Notes under the pieces: generated by a model
What the model saw: the letters and a program-made list of their open reading frames with translations, nothing else
What the model was told of the DNA's origin: nothing
Database searches by the model: none
Program-made: the position numbers and the translations under genes
DNA from: Umezawaea sp036375055
GTDB lineage: Bacteria; Actinomycetota; Actinomycetes; Mycobacteriales; Pseudonocardiaceae
DNA length: 64,000 nt
Direction of reading: 5' to 3'
NCBI RefSeq assembly: GCF_036375055.1
Contig: NZ_DASUSQ010000146.1
Location: 1 to 64,000, forward strand
In this document: piece by piece, positions 40,218 to 47,782 of the stretch
Position numbering within the stretch: position 1 is the first letter of the stretch
How the letters are laid out: each line of letters starts with the position of its first letter

Positions 40218-41800
40218 GAGTTCCACCGGAACACGCCTCCCACCATCGTCCGCAGGACCGAGATGTCCTTGATGCGTGCGGGGTCCACGGTCGCCGGGTT
40301 GGCCGAGAGCACGACCAGGTCGGCCAGTTTGCCCGGTGTGATCGTGCCCTTCACGTGCTCCTGGCACGACGCGTAGGCCGACCCGTAGGTGAAGGCGCGC
40401 AACGCTTCGAGGCCGCTCACCGCCTCGGCCGGGTTGAACGGCGCCCCGGACGACGTCTCCTGGTTCACCATGTCGTGCATCCCGAGCAGCGGGGCACCGC
40501 GCACCACCGGCCGGTCCGAGCTGCCCGGCACGACGAGCCCGGCGTCGAGCAGCGACCGCTGCCGGTACGCCCACCTCACCCGCTCCGGCCCCAGCGCGGT
40601 GATCATCCCGTCGCCGATCTCGTTGACGAACCTCCCCTGCGGCACCGGGACCACGCCCAGCTCGACCGCTCGCGCCACCTGATCGGGCCGCGCGACGCCG
40701 AAGTGCTCGATCCGGTGCCGCGGCGCGGACCGGGGGAACCCGACCGCCGCCGACTCGTACGCGTCCAGCACGAGGTCGATCGCCGCGTCGCCGATGGCGT
40801 GGGTGGCGACCCGCCAGCCCGACCGGTGCGCCGCGATGATCGTCGCCGTCAGGTCGGCCGCCTCGCCCTGGAGGTAGCCGCGGACCCCCGGTGTGTCGGC
40901 GAAGTCCTGGCACATCGCGGACGTGTGCCCGATCAGCGAGCCGTCGGAGAACACCTTCACCGGCCCGATGCGCAGCCAGTCGTCCCCGAACCCGCTGCGG
41001 ATCCCCAGGTCGAGACCCAGCGACAGGCCGTCGGTGGCGTGCGCGGTCAGCGACCGCAGCGCGTCGACCGCCACCATCAGCTCGACCCGGACGTGCAGGC
41101 GCCCCTGGTCCCGAGCGGCCTGGTAGGCCGCGACCTCCACCGGGGACTTGCCGATCCAGCCGCCGCCGATGCCCGCTTCGACGCAGCTCGTGATGCCCTC
41201 GGCGAGGTACTGCCGCCCGGCCAGGTCGATCGCGTCCACCAGCGTGTCCACCGGGTACGGCAGCACCAGCGAGTTCACCAGCTGCTGCGCCTGCTCCTCC
41301 AGCAGCCCGGTGTCGACGCCCACGACGCCACCGACGACCTCGACCGGCCCGGACGTGATGCCCAACGCCTCCAGGACCGGCGTGTTCACCACGCACATGT
41401 GCCCGGAGGTGTGCTTCAGCCACACCTTCCGCCCCGGCGCGACCCGGTCCAGCTCCGCTCGCGTCGGGTGGCCGCCGATCTTGTTCTGGTCGTACCCGGC
41501 TCCGACGACCCACTCGCCGGGCTCGACGGTCCGCGCCTTCTCCCCCACCACGCGGTACAGCTCGGCCAGGTCACGCACCCGCAGGTCCACTTCGGACAGC
41601 GTGAGCCCGAACCACGCCATGTGGTTGTGCGCGTCGTGGAACCCCGGCACGACCACGGCCCCGCCGAGGTCCACGACCTCCCGCGCGGGAACGTCCTCCA
41701 GCGCCACGATCCGGTCGCCCAGGATCGCGACCGACCGCGCGTCGGGACCGTCCAGGGTCACGACCTCGGCGTTCGTCAGCAGCAGATCGGCCTCGATCAC
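40214..41800 (-). CDS. Amidohydrolase family protein (YtcJ-like)
   Basis: A 528-aa metal-dependent hydrolase of the amidohydrolase_3/YtcJ group: ADLLLTNAEVVTLDGPDARSVAILGDRIVAL, metal-site VVPGFHDAHNHMAWFG (HxH), GGWIGKSP, HAIGDAAIDLVLDAYES (His), HRIEHFGVA (His), and VPGSSDRPVV (Asp), closing with GTITPGKLADLVVLSANPATV. Such enzymes cleave amide or related bonds in varied xenobiotic or natural substrates. GTG 41800 overlaps the thioesterase stop. Placed with a CoA ligase and hydratase, it may release or open an acid that enters the CoA pathway. Confidence 0.9.
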   Translation of the reverse strand: MIEADLLLTNAEVVTLDGPDARSVAILGDRIVALEDVPAREVVDLGGAVVVPGFHDAHNHMAWFGLTLSEVDLRVRDLAELYRVVGEKARTVEPGEWVVGAGYDQNKIGGHPTRAELDRVAPGRKVWLKHTSGHMCVVNTPVLEALGITSGPVEVVGGVVGVDTGLLEEQAQQLVNSLVLPYPVDTLVDAIDLAGRQYLAEGITSCVEAGIGGGWIGKSPVEVAAYQAARDQGRLHVRVELMVAVDALRSLTAHATDGLSLGLDLGIRSGFGDDWLRIGPVKVFSDGSLIGHTSAMCQDFADTPGVRGYLQGEAADLTATIIAAHRSGWRVATHAIGDAAIDLVLDAYESAAVGFPRSAPRHRIEHFGVARPDQVARAVELGVVPVPQGRFVNEIGDGMITALGPERVRWAYRQRSLLDAGLVVPGSSDRPVVRGAPLLGMHDMVNQETSSGAPFNPAEAVSGLEALRAFTYGSAYASCQEHVKGTITPGKLADLVVLSANPATVDPARIKDISVLRTMVGGVFRWNS

Positions 41801-42204
41801 GACTGGTTCTCCAGGAAGGTCTCGCGGTACCAGTCGCTCCACGGCATAGGCCTGCCCGTCGCCGGATCCGTCTTCACGATCACCCGGTACCCCTTCGCGT
41901 ACGTCACGTCGTCGCCACCGCAGCGGAACCCGTACACCGCGCTGGTGGTCCCGATCCGGTCGAACGTCAGCTCCACCCGCATCGGCCCCGGCGCGGTCAC
42001 CGCCGCCAGGAACTCCACGTGCAGTTCCCGCACCGCGTAGTGCAGGTCCGGGTCGCGGTCGCCGAACCGCGCCCACCCCTTGCCCAGTTCCTCGAACAGC
42101 GCCGACTGGGCGCGTTCGACGTGGACGGCGAACCGCGAGTTGTGCAGCGTCCCGTTCAGGTCGAGTTCGTCGAAGAACACGGGGCTGTCCCACGAGAAGG
42201 TCAC
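41797..42204 (-). CDS. 4HBT-type acyl-CoA thioesterase
   Basis: A 135-aa hot-dog-fold thioesterase: FFDELDLNGTLHNSRFAVHVERAQSALFEEL with the catalytic Asp (DLNGTLHN pattern of 4-hydroxybenzoyl-CoA thioesterases), LHYAVRELHVEFLAAVTAPGPMRVELTFDRIG, and a short C-terminal tail. It would hydrolyse an acyl-CoA made by the ligase encoded upstream. GTG 42204 overlaps the ligase stop by 4 nt and the amidohydrolase start overlaps its own stop. Confidence 0.87.
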   Translation of the reverse strand: MTFSWDSPVFFDELDLNGTLHNSRFAVHVERAQSALFEELGKGWARFGDRDPDLHYAVRELHVEFLAAVTAPGPMRVELTFDRIGTTSAVYGFRCGGDDVTYAKGYRVIVKTDPATGRPMPWSDWYRETFLENQS

Positions 42205-43604
42205 GGCGCGCTCCGATCCAGCAGGTGCTTCGCGACCCGTTCGGACGGTGTCCTCGGCAGGTCGTCGCGGAACTCCCAGTAGCGCGGCACCTTGAACGAC
42301 GCCAGCCGCTCCGCGCAGTACGCCGACAGCTCCTCCTCGCCGACCGCGCCGACCACGAACGCCTTGACCTCCTCGCCGCGGATCTCGTCCGGCACGCCGA
42401 CCACGGCCGCGAGCGCGACGGCGGGATGGCTCAGCAGCACCTCCTCCACCTCTTGCGCCGCGATGTTCTCGCCGCTGCGCCGGATCATGTCCTTGATCCG
42501 CCCCAGGTGGTAGACCCGCCCCTGCTCGTCCAGCCGCGCCAGGTCGCCGGTCGGGAACCAGCCGTCGCGCAGCACGCTGGGCAGTCCGAGGTAGCCGTCC
42601 ATCATGCCCGGCCCGCGCAGCAGCAGCTCGCCGTCGACGATCTTCACCTCGCGGTGCGCCGCGGGCCGCCCGAGGCAGCCGGTGCCGACCAGCTCGTCGT
42701 GCTCCTCGGCGCCGACGCGGATGTCCGCGCCGGTCTCCGTCATCCCGAACGCCTCGTACCAGCCGACGCCCCAGCGGGCCTCCAGCACGGCGTGCAGCGA
42801 CGGCGGGATCGCCGAGCACTGCACCGCCCGCACCCGGTGCTCCCGGTCGAGCGGCGACTCGGGCATGCGCAGCAGCAACGTCGGCATCGCACCGAGGCAG
42901 TAGAAGTAGGTGACCCCGTGCTCGCGCACCCTGTCCCAGAACGACGAGGGGTGGAAGCCGTCCAGGACCACGAGTTCCGCGCCCGCCAGCAGCGCGGAGA
43001 CGACGTTCCACTGCGGGTCGATGTAGTAGAACGGCTGGGCGGTCAGCATCACGTCGGCCGCGACCAGCCGGGGGAACTCCTCGACCAGGCTGGCACCGAG
43101 GGTGGTCCAGTACCGGTGCGACAGCACGCAGCCCTTGGGCGACCCGGTGGTCCCGGACGTGTACTGGATGTTCACCGCCGCGCCGGGGTCGACCGGCTGC
43201 TGCTCGAACCCCTCCACCGGCGCCAGGTCCTCCAGCGGCAGCACCGCGACGCCGAGCGACTCGACCAGGGGCCGGAACTCCTCCGTGGTCACGACGGCGA
43301 CCGCGGCCGAATCGCGCAGCAGGTGCTCGGCGTCGACGGTCCGGTAGCGGGTGTTCACCGGCACCATCGCCGCGCCCAGCCGCGCCAGCGCCAGCCACAC
43401 CAGCGGGAACTCGGGCTGGTTGCGCAGCAGCACCGCGACCCGGTCGCCCGCGCCGACGCCCCTGAGCCGCAGCGCCTGCGCGTACCCGGCGCTGAGCCGG
43501 TCCACGTCGCCGAAGGTGAGGCGGACACCGGGGTCGAACGTCCACGCGATCCGCTCCGGCCACAGGTCGGCCGCCCGGCGCACGGCGGCGACGAGATCAG
43601 TCAC
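42201..43604 (-). CDS. Acyl-CoA synthetase (AMP-dependent ligase)
   Basis: A 467-aa ANL-superfamily ligase: P-loop IQYTSGTTGSPKGCVLSHRY, YEAFGMTETGADI (A5), GWFPTGDLARLDEQGRVYHLGRIKDMIRRSGENIAAQEVEEVLLSHPAV (A7-A8) and the C-terminal A10 Lys region RTPSERVAKHLL. It activates a carboxylic acid to its CoA ester. The C-terminus is a little short. GTG 43604 overlaps the hydratase stop by 8 nt. With hydratase and thioesterase it forms a short acid-activation pathway; substrate unknown. Confidence 0.9.
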   Translation of the reverse strand: MTDLVAAVRRAADLWPERIAWTFDPGVRLTFGDVDRLSAGYAQALRLRGVGAGDRVAVLLRNQPEFPLVWLALARLGAAMVPVNTRYRTVDAEHLLRDSAAVAVVTTEEFRPLVESLGVAVLPLEDLAPVEGFEQQPVDPGAAVNIQYTSGTTGSPKGCVLSHRYWTTLGASLVEEFPRLVAADVMLTAQPFYYIDPQWNVVSALLAGAELVVLDGFHPSSFWDRVREHGVTYFYCLGAMPTLLLRMPESPLDREHRVRAVQCSAIPPSLHAVLEARWGVGWYEAFGMTETGADIRVGAEEHDELVGTGCLGRPAAHREVKIVDGELLLRGPGMMDGYLGLPSVLRDGWFPTGDLARLDEQGRVYHLGRIKDMIRRSGENIAAQEVEEVLLSHPAVALAAVVGVPDEIRGEEVKAFVVGAVGEEELSAYCAERLASFKVPRYWEFRDDLPRTPSERVAKHLLDRSAP

Positions 43605-44343
43605 GTCCGAACTCCTCACGCGGCGCGTCCCCTTCCCCGGACAAGCTGGTCAGCAGGGCGTGGTCGACCTCCGTGGCCAGCGCTTCCTCAAGGGTGGCGT
43701 CGAGCCCCAGGTCCAGCACCCGCTTGGCCAGGCTCACGGCGACCCTCGGCCGGGCGGTGATCCGACCCGCCAGGTCCAGCGCGACCTTCTCGTGCTCGCC
43801 CGCGGCCGCGACCCGGCTGATCAGCCCGATGGCCTTGGCCTCGCCCGCGGGCACGCGCTCGCCGAGCAGCAGCAGGTCCTTCGCCTTGGCCAGCCCGACC
43901 AGCCGCGGCAGCAGCAGGGAGATCCCCCCGGTCACGCTCAGTCCCACGCTGACCTCGGGGAACCCGAACTGGGCGTGCTCGTCCGCCACGACCAGGTCGC
44001 ACGCGAGCGCGAACTCGCAGCCCGCGCCGAGCGCGTACCCGTGCACGGCGGCGATCACGACGCCGGGGAACCGACGGACCAGCCGTGTGACGTCCTGGAT
44101 GGCCTCCAGCCGCGCCCTGGTCTCCAGCACCGTCTCGACCGGCTCGGGCTCCTTGAGGTCGTGCCCGGCGCAGAACGCGCGACCGCGACCGGCGAGCACC
44201 ACGGCCCCGGCGCCGTCGGCCGAGGCGCGGGTCAGCGCGGCGACCAGCCCGTCGGTGAGCGCGGGCACCACGGCGTTGAGCCGCTCGGGCCGGTTGAGGT
44301 GGATCAGCGCCACTCCGTCGCGGCACTCGTACTCGACAACCAC
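43597..44343 (-). CDS. Enoyl-CoA hydratase/isomerase
   Basis: A 248-aa crotonase: EYECRDGVALIHLNRPERLNAVVPALTDGLVAAL, oxyanion loop GRGRAFCAGHDLKE, VIAAVHGYALGAGCEFALACDLVVADEHAQFGFPEVSVGLSVTGGISLLLPRLVG, and LLLGERVPAGEAKAIGLISRV. It hydrates or isomerises an enoyl-CoA. The second catalytic Glu position reads FGFPEVSVGL (Glu present), while the first is in the GAGCEFALACD block. GTG 44343 has GGAGGAGC about 5 nt upstream. First gene of the operon, divergent from tetR. Confidence 0.9.
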   Translation of the reverse strand: MVVEYECRDGVALIHLNRPERLNAVVPALTDGLVAALTRASADGAGAVVLAGRGRAFCAGHDLKEPEPVETVLETRARLEAIQDVTRLVRRFPGVVIAAVHGYALGAGCEFALACDLVVADEHAQFGFPEVSVGLSVTGGISLLLPRLVGLAKAKDLLLLGERVPAGEAKAIGLISRVAAAGEHEKVALDLAGRITARPRVAVSLAKRVLDLGLDATLEEALATEVDHALLTSLSGEGDAPREEFGRD

Positions 44344-44365
44344 GGAACGCTCCTCCAGGCCGGCT

Positions 44366-44387
44366 CCCGATCGATCGATCGATCGGG
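44366..44387. promoter_or_regulatory. Perfect 22-bp palindrome, TetR operator candidate
   Basis: CCCGATCG...CGATCGGG: a run of four GATC tetramers framed by CCC and GGG, perfectly self-complementary. It lies 23 bp before the hydratase start and about 50 bp before the tetR start, the only dyad in the 94-bp divergent region. TetR dimers bind palindromes of this size; it should control both directions. The (GATC)4 core also allows alternative registers. Confidence 0.8.
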
Positions 44388-44437
44388 CATACTGGGGACC
44401 GTAGGACGACTCCGCCGACGTGGTCAAGAGGTGCGCT

Positions 44438-45070
44438 GTGATTCCCACCGGAACGAGGGTCAGGGATGCCGCGATCGAGCTGTTCGCCGAACGCGGCTTC
44501 CACGGCACCGGCATCCGCGACCTGGCCGAACGCGCGGGCCTGTCCTCCGCGACGCTCTACCACTACATGGGCACCAAGGAGGACCTGCTCGTCTCGATCA
44601 TGACCGAGAGCCTGGACCGCCTGTTCAGAGCAGGCGAGCGGCTCACCGGGGCCGACCCGTCGAGCCGGATCACCGGCCTGGTGGAGCTGCACGTCCTCAC
44701 GCACGCGACGCACCGGCTGGAGACGCGGGTCGTCGACGACGAGATGCGTTCCCTGTCCCCCGACCGGCGGGCCGCCGTGGTCGCGCTGCGCGACCGCTAC
44801 GAGGCGCTGTGGCAGGACGCCATCGACGCCGGGTGCGCGGACGGCTCGTTCCACGTCCGCGCACCGAGGGTCGCCAGGCTCGCGCTGCTGGAGATGTGCG
44901 GCGGCATCGCCCGCTGGTACGCTCCCGACGGGCCGATCCCCCTGGAGGACCTGGCCCTGCGCTACGCCGAGATGGCGCTCGGCGTGCTCGGCGCCGCGGG
45001 CCCGCCGCCGGTCTTCAAGGTCGACTCCGTCCGGCGGATCAGCGCCATCGTCGACGAGATCTGGCCCTAG
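44438..45070 (+). CDS. TetR-family regulator of the acyl-CoA operon
   Basis: A 210-aa repressor: HTH TRVRDAAIELFAERGFHGTGIRDLAERAGLSSATLYHYMGTKEDLLVSIM, then a helical ligand domain ending VDSVRRISAIVDEIW. GTG 44438 has AGAGG 6 nt upstream; the frame is open to GTG 44420. The ligand domain has a TetR_C fold seen in KstR2/FadR-like acyl-CoA sensors, so the ligand may be the operon's CoA intermediate (inference). Its stop overlaps the stop of the convergent hydrolase by 3 nt. Confidence 0.92.
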   Translation: MIPTGTRVRDAAIELFAERGFHGTGIRDLAERAGLSSATLYHYMGTKEDLLVSIMTESLDRLFRAGERLTGADPSSRITGLVELHVLTHATHRLETRVVDDEMRSLSPDRRAAVVALRDRYEALWQDAIDAGCADGSFHVRAPRVARLALLEMCGGIARWYAPDGPIPLEDLALRYAEMALGVLGAAGPPPVFKVDSVRRISAIVDEIWP

Positions 45071-45930
45071 AGCACGCGTCCGAGGAAGCCCCTGGTGTAC
45101 CCGGCCACCGCGTCGAGGTGGCTCTCCAGCAGGAAGTGGCCGCCGTCGAGCAGGTGCACCTCGGCGTCCGGCAGGTCGCGCCGGAACGCCCGCGCGCCGT
45201 CCGGGCCGAAGATCTCGTCGTTGCCGCCCCACACGGCCAGCAGCGGCACCTGGCTCGCGCGGAAGTACTCGTGGAACCTCGGGTACAGGTCGACGTTCGT
45301 CCGGTAGTCCAGGAACAGCGCCATCTGGGCCTCGGCGTTGCCCGGCCGCGACACCAGCGCGTGGTCGTGCGCCCACGTGTCCGGGCTGACCAGGCTCACG
45401 TCCGGCACGCCGTGGGTGTACTGCCAGCGGATGGCCTCCAGGCTCAGGGCCGCGCGCACGGGCGCGGCGGTGTCCGGGTTCGGGTCCGCCCAGTACGCCT
45501 GGACCGGCGCCCAGAACTCCGGCACGAGGCCCTCGGTGTAGGCGTTGCCGTTCTGCGTGACGATCGCGGTGATCCGGTCCGGCCGCCGCACGGCGAGCCG
45601 CCAGCCCACGGGCGCGCCGTAGTCCTGCACGTAGATCGCGGTCCGCTCGACGCCGAGGTGGTCGAGCAGCCCCTCGGTGAGGTCGGCGAGCGCGTCGAAC
45701 GCGTAGTCGAACTCGTCCGCCGACGGCGCGGCGGAGTGGCCGAAGCCGAGCAGGTCGGGCGCGATCACGCGGTAGCGGTCGGCGAGCAGCGGGATCAGGT
45801 GGCGGAACATGTGCGAACTGGTCGGGAAGCCGTGCAGCAGGACGATCGCGGGCGCGTCGACCGGGCCCGCCTCGCGGTAGAAGAGCGACCGGCCGTGCAC
45901 GGTGGCGGTGCGGTGGTGGACCGAGGTCAT
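45067..45930 (-). CDS. Alpha/beta hydrolase, epoxide hydrolase / haloalkane dehalogenase type
   Basis: A 287-aa hydrolase: oxyanion loop LLHGFPTSSHMFRHLIPLLADRYRVIAPDLLGFGHSAAP, nucleophile Asp in TAIYVQDYGAPVGWRLA (not Ser), cap domain, acid loop VPLLAVWGGNDEIFGPDGA, and catalytic His in LLDGGHFLLE. The Asp nucleophile and DYGAPVGWRLA place it with haloalkane dehalogenase/epoxide-hydrolase-like enzymes. ATG 45930 has AAGGGG 7 nt upstream. Divergent from the CGNR regulator with repeated GGTTAG boxes between. Confidence 0.88.
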   Translation of the reverse strand: MTSVHHRTATVHGRSLFYREAGPVDAPAIVLLHGFPTSSHMFRHLIPLLADRYRVIAPDLLGFGHSAAPSADEFDYAFDALADLTEGLLDHLGVERTAIYVQDYGAPVGWRLAVRRPDRITAIVTQNGNAYTEGLVPEFWAPVQAYWADPNPDTAAPVRAALSLEAIRWQYTHGVPDVSLVSPDTWAHDHALVSRPGNAEAQMALFLDYRTNVDLYPRFHEYFRASQVPLLAVWGGNDEIFGPDGARAFRRDLPDAEVHLLDGGHFLLESHLDAVAGYTRGFLGRVL

Positions 45931-46024
45931 GCCTAACCCCTTCACATGGTTTGTCTGGTTAGCCTGGCCGCCACATCGGAGCACGCCACGATCTAACCTG
46001 TCAAGCTAACCAGTGTGGTTAGAT
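45931..46024. promoter_or_regulatory. CTAACC/GGTTAG box cluster between hydrolase and CGNR regulator
   Basis: Five copies of the hexamer CTAACC or its complement: CTAACC at 45932-45937, GGTTAG at about 45956-45961, CTAACC at 45993-45998 and 46006-46011, and GGTTAG at 46017-46022. They form ATCTAACC...GGTTAGAT (45991-45998/46017-46024) and CTAACC-AGTGT-GGTTAG (46006-46022). The last box overlaps the GTG of the regulator at 46013, so autoregulation at start-codon level is likely. Confidence 0.75.
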
Positions 46025-46516
46025 GTGGGGGTGGACGACGTGGACGCGCTGCTCGCGCTGCTCAACAGCACCCCGGTGGTCGACGGCGTCCCGACCGACG
46101 CGTGGGCCGACGACACCGCCGCCGAGGAGTGGGCCCGCGAGCACGGCGGAGGCGGCGCGCGGGCAGGCGACCTCCGCCGGATCCGCGACCGGCTCCAGGC
46201 CGTCGCACGCGGGGCCGCGGACCCGTCGGTGCTGGTGGACGCCCTCGACGGCGTGCACCAGGTCCCCCGGCTCGACCACGAGGGCGTGACGTGGGCGCTC
46301 GTCGGCGCGGACCTGCCCGCCCGGATGGTGCTCGCGTGGGCGGCCGTCCAGGAGGCGTTCCCCGGCAGGCTGCGCCCGTGCGGCAACGACGAGTGCCGCC
46401 TGTTCCTGCTCGACCGCAGCCGCGCCAACCGCGCCCGCTGGTGCTCCATGGCCACCTGCGGCAACCGCCTCAAGGCACGACGCCACCACCAGCGCGCTCA
46501 GGCGCGGGAGGCGTGA
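46013..46516 (+). CDS. CGNR zinc-finger transcriptional regulator
   Basis: A 167-aa protein (ABATE/CGNR family): N-terminal helical domain (LLALLNSTPVVDGVPTDAWADDTAAEEWAREH...LRRIRDRLQAVARG) and C-terminal stress-induced zinc finger RLRPCGNDECRLFLLDRSRANRARWCSMATCGNRLKARRHHQR with two C-x3/4-C pairs and the diagnostic CGNR. Members regulate responses to stress or xenobiotics. Start may be GTG 46013 (inside the operator) or GTG 46031. Divergent from the epoxide-hydrolase-like gene and probably its regulator. Confidence 0.88.
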   Translation: MWLDVGVDDVDALLALLNSTPVVDGVPTDAWADDTAAEEWAREHGGGGARAGDLRRIRDRLQAVARGAADPSVLVDALDGVHQVPRLDHEGVTWALVGADLPARMVLAWAAVQEAFPGRLRPCGNDECRLFLLDRSRANRARWCSMATCGNRLKARRHHQRAQAREA

Positions 46517-46579
46517 CGGCGGCGGTCCCGACCCGGAGGACTGGAGCGTCCGGCCGCTCCGTCGCGAGGGGGTTCCACC

Positions 46580-46758
46580 GTGACACCGAAGGAGATCCTC
46601 GAACGGCACGTCCACGCGGGCCTGACCCGGAACGCCGAGGCGCAGGCCGCGCCCGACGGCGACCCGATGGCCCTCGTGCGGGTCTTCCGGCCGCGCGACG
46701 GCGAGAGCGCGCTGACGCGCGACCGCTTCTCCCCCGACACCGTCCGCCGAGGACGGAT
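46580..46758 (+). pseudogene. Truncated SnoaL-like gene remnant
   Basis: GTG 46580 with a good Shine-Dalgarno (GAGGGGG) starts TPKEILERHVHAGLTRNAEAQAA, which looks like the first helix of a SnoaL/NTF2-type protein, but then the frame goes on as PDGDPMALVRVFRPRDGESALTRDRFSPD and runs into the csbD terminator. The beta-sheet part of the fold is missing. Probably a decayed gene; the 46517-46798 gap holds nothing else but the terminator. Confidence 0.45.
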
Positions 46759-46793
46759 CCGGTCGGCGGGCCCCCGACAGGCCCGCCGACCGG
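46759..46793 (-). terminator. Terminator of csbD
   Basis: Perfect 13-bp inverted repeat CCGGTCGGCGGGC / GCCCGCCGACCGG with a 9-nt loop, beginning 5 bp after the csbD stop on the minus strand. Confidence 0.82.
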
Positions 46794-46798
46794 GGGTC

Positions 46799-47005
46799 CT
46801 ACTTGGAGAAGACGTTCTTGATCTTCTCGACGCCGTCGCCGACGGCGTCCTTCACGTCCTCCACGACGCCCTTCAGGCCCGCCGAGGCCTGGTCGGCCCG
46901 CCCCTCGGCCTTCAACTCCTCGTCGCCGGTCACGCCGCCCGCGGTCTCCTTGGCCTTGCCGCCGAGCTCCTCGGCCTTGTTGCTGATCTTGTCGCCCAAC
47001 GACAT
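46799..47005 (-). CDS. csbD: CsbD-like stress protein
   Basis: A 68-aa, highly charged protein of the CsbD family: MSLGDKISNKAEELGGKAKETAGGVTGDEELKAEGRADQASAGLKGVVEDVKDAVGDGVEKIKNVF. The KAEELGGKAKETAGGVTGDEELKAEG block is the family signature. CsbD proteins are made in large amounts under general stress; their mechanism is unknown. GGAGGAGAG lies just upstream of ATG 47005. Its upstream region has a promoter-like motif (47056-47083) shared with the sigma and asp23 genes nearby. The frame is open far upstream but that is a shadow of the sigma gene. Confidence 0.92.
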   Translation of the reverse strand: MSLGDKISNKAEELGGKAKETAGGVTGDEELKAEGRADQASAGLKGVVEDVKDAVGDGVEKIKNVFSK

Positions 47006-47055
47006 CGCGTCTCTCCTCCGACCCTCGGCACCCGGCGGGTGACCGTCTCGCCACG

Positions 47056-47083
47056 AGGACACGGGACCCGGCGGGTTCGTCAC
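47056..47083 (-). promoter_or_regulatory. Shared stress promoter motif, copy A (to csbD)
   Basis: Minus strand: GTGACGAA (47083-47076), 13-bp spacer, GTGTCCT (47062-47056), ending 51 nt before csbD. Same motif as copies at 47143-47169 and 49004-49031. Confidence 0.65.
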
Positions 47084-47142
47084 GCCACGATCGGGTCTCC
47101 ACCGGGTGACGGCGATCACCGTCACCGATCCTGGGTGGGGCC

Positions 47143-47169
47143 GTGACGTTTTCGCCCCGGCCGTGTCCT
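47143..47169 (+). promoter_or_regulatory. Shared stress promoter motif, copy B (to sigma gene)
   Basis: GTGACGTT (47143-47150), 12-bp spacer, GTGTCCT (47163-47169), ending 56 nt before the ECF sigma gene start. GGGGCCGTGACGTT is shared word for word with copy C. Candidate autoregulated ECF promoter. Confidence 0.68.
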
Positions 47170-47224
47170 CACCAGAGCCGTGGGAAAGGAACTCGCCGAT
47201 GCCGTGCGCAGTCGGAGGTCGTGG

Positions 47225-47782
47225 ATGACGCACATCGAGGTCGTCAGCGCACCGCTGGACGACGCCACGCTCGTCACCCGTGCCAGGGATGGCGACGTGC
47301 GCGCCTACGAGGTGCTGGTGCTGCGCTACCAGGGCCGGATGTACCGGTTCGCGCAGCGGATGCTCGCGAGCCGGCCGGACGCCGAGGACGTGGTGCAGGA
47401 GGTGTTCCTGACCGCGTGGCGGAGGCTGGACCAGCTCCAGGACGGGGCGGCGTTCGTGTCGTGGCTCTACAAGGCCACCACGAACCGGTGCCTCAACGTG
47501 ATCCGCGCCCGCAAGCCGCGGACGGAGGTGGAGCCCGATGAGCACGAGGCCCCTGGTCCGCTGCCGGAGCGGTCGGCCGAGGTCGGCGAGCAGATGGCCG
47601 CGCTCGGTCGGGCGCTGCTCCAGCTCACGGACGAGCAGCGCGCGTGCTGGCTGCTGCGCGAGGTCCACGGCCGGTCCTACGACGAGATCGCACAGCACAT
47701 CGGCAGCGGCGTGACGGCGGTGCGCGGCCGGATCGCACGCGCACGGGTGCAACTCGCGGAGGTGATGGCGCCATGGCGATGA
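47225..47782 (+). CDS. ECF sigma factor of the Asp23 locus
   Basis: A 185-aa ECF sigma: region 2 LVTRARDGDVRAYEVLVLRYQGRMYRFAQRMLASRPDAEDVVQEVFLTAWRRLDQL...FVSWLYKATTNRCLNVIRARKP, region 4 LGRALLQLTDEQRACWLLREVHGRSYDEIAQHIGSGVTAVRGRIARARVQL. ATG 47225 has GGAGG 7 nt upstream; the upstream extension is not needed. Its end overlaps the next gene (zinc finger-Asp23 fusion) by ATGA, the usual sigma/anti-sigma arrangement. Likely controls csbD, itself and the asp23 genes via the shared promoter motif. Confidence 0.93.
   Translation: MTHIEVVSAPLDDATLVTRARDGDVRAYEVLVLRYQGRMYRFAQRMLASRPDAEDVVQEVFLTAWRRLDQLQDGAAFVSWLYKATTNRCLNVIRARKPRTEVEPDEHEAPGPLPERSAEVGEQMAALGRALLQLTDEQRACWLLREVHGRSYDEIAQHIGSGVTAVRGRIARARVQLAEVMAPWR

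Noticed and set aside
46799..47752. 317-aa frame ending in CsbD
   Set aside because: Only the last 68 codons are CsbD with a good start and Shine-Dalgarno; the front is antisense to the ECF sigma gene.
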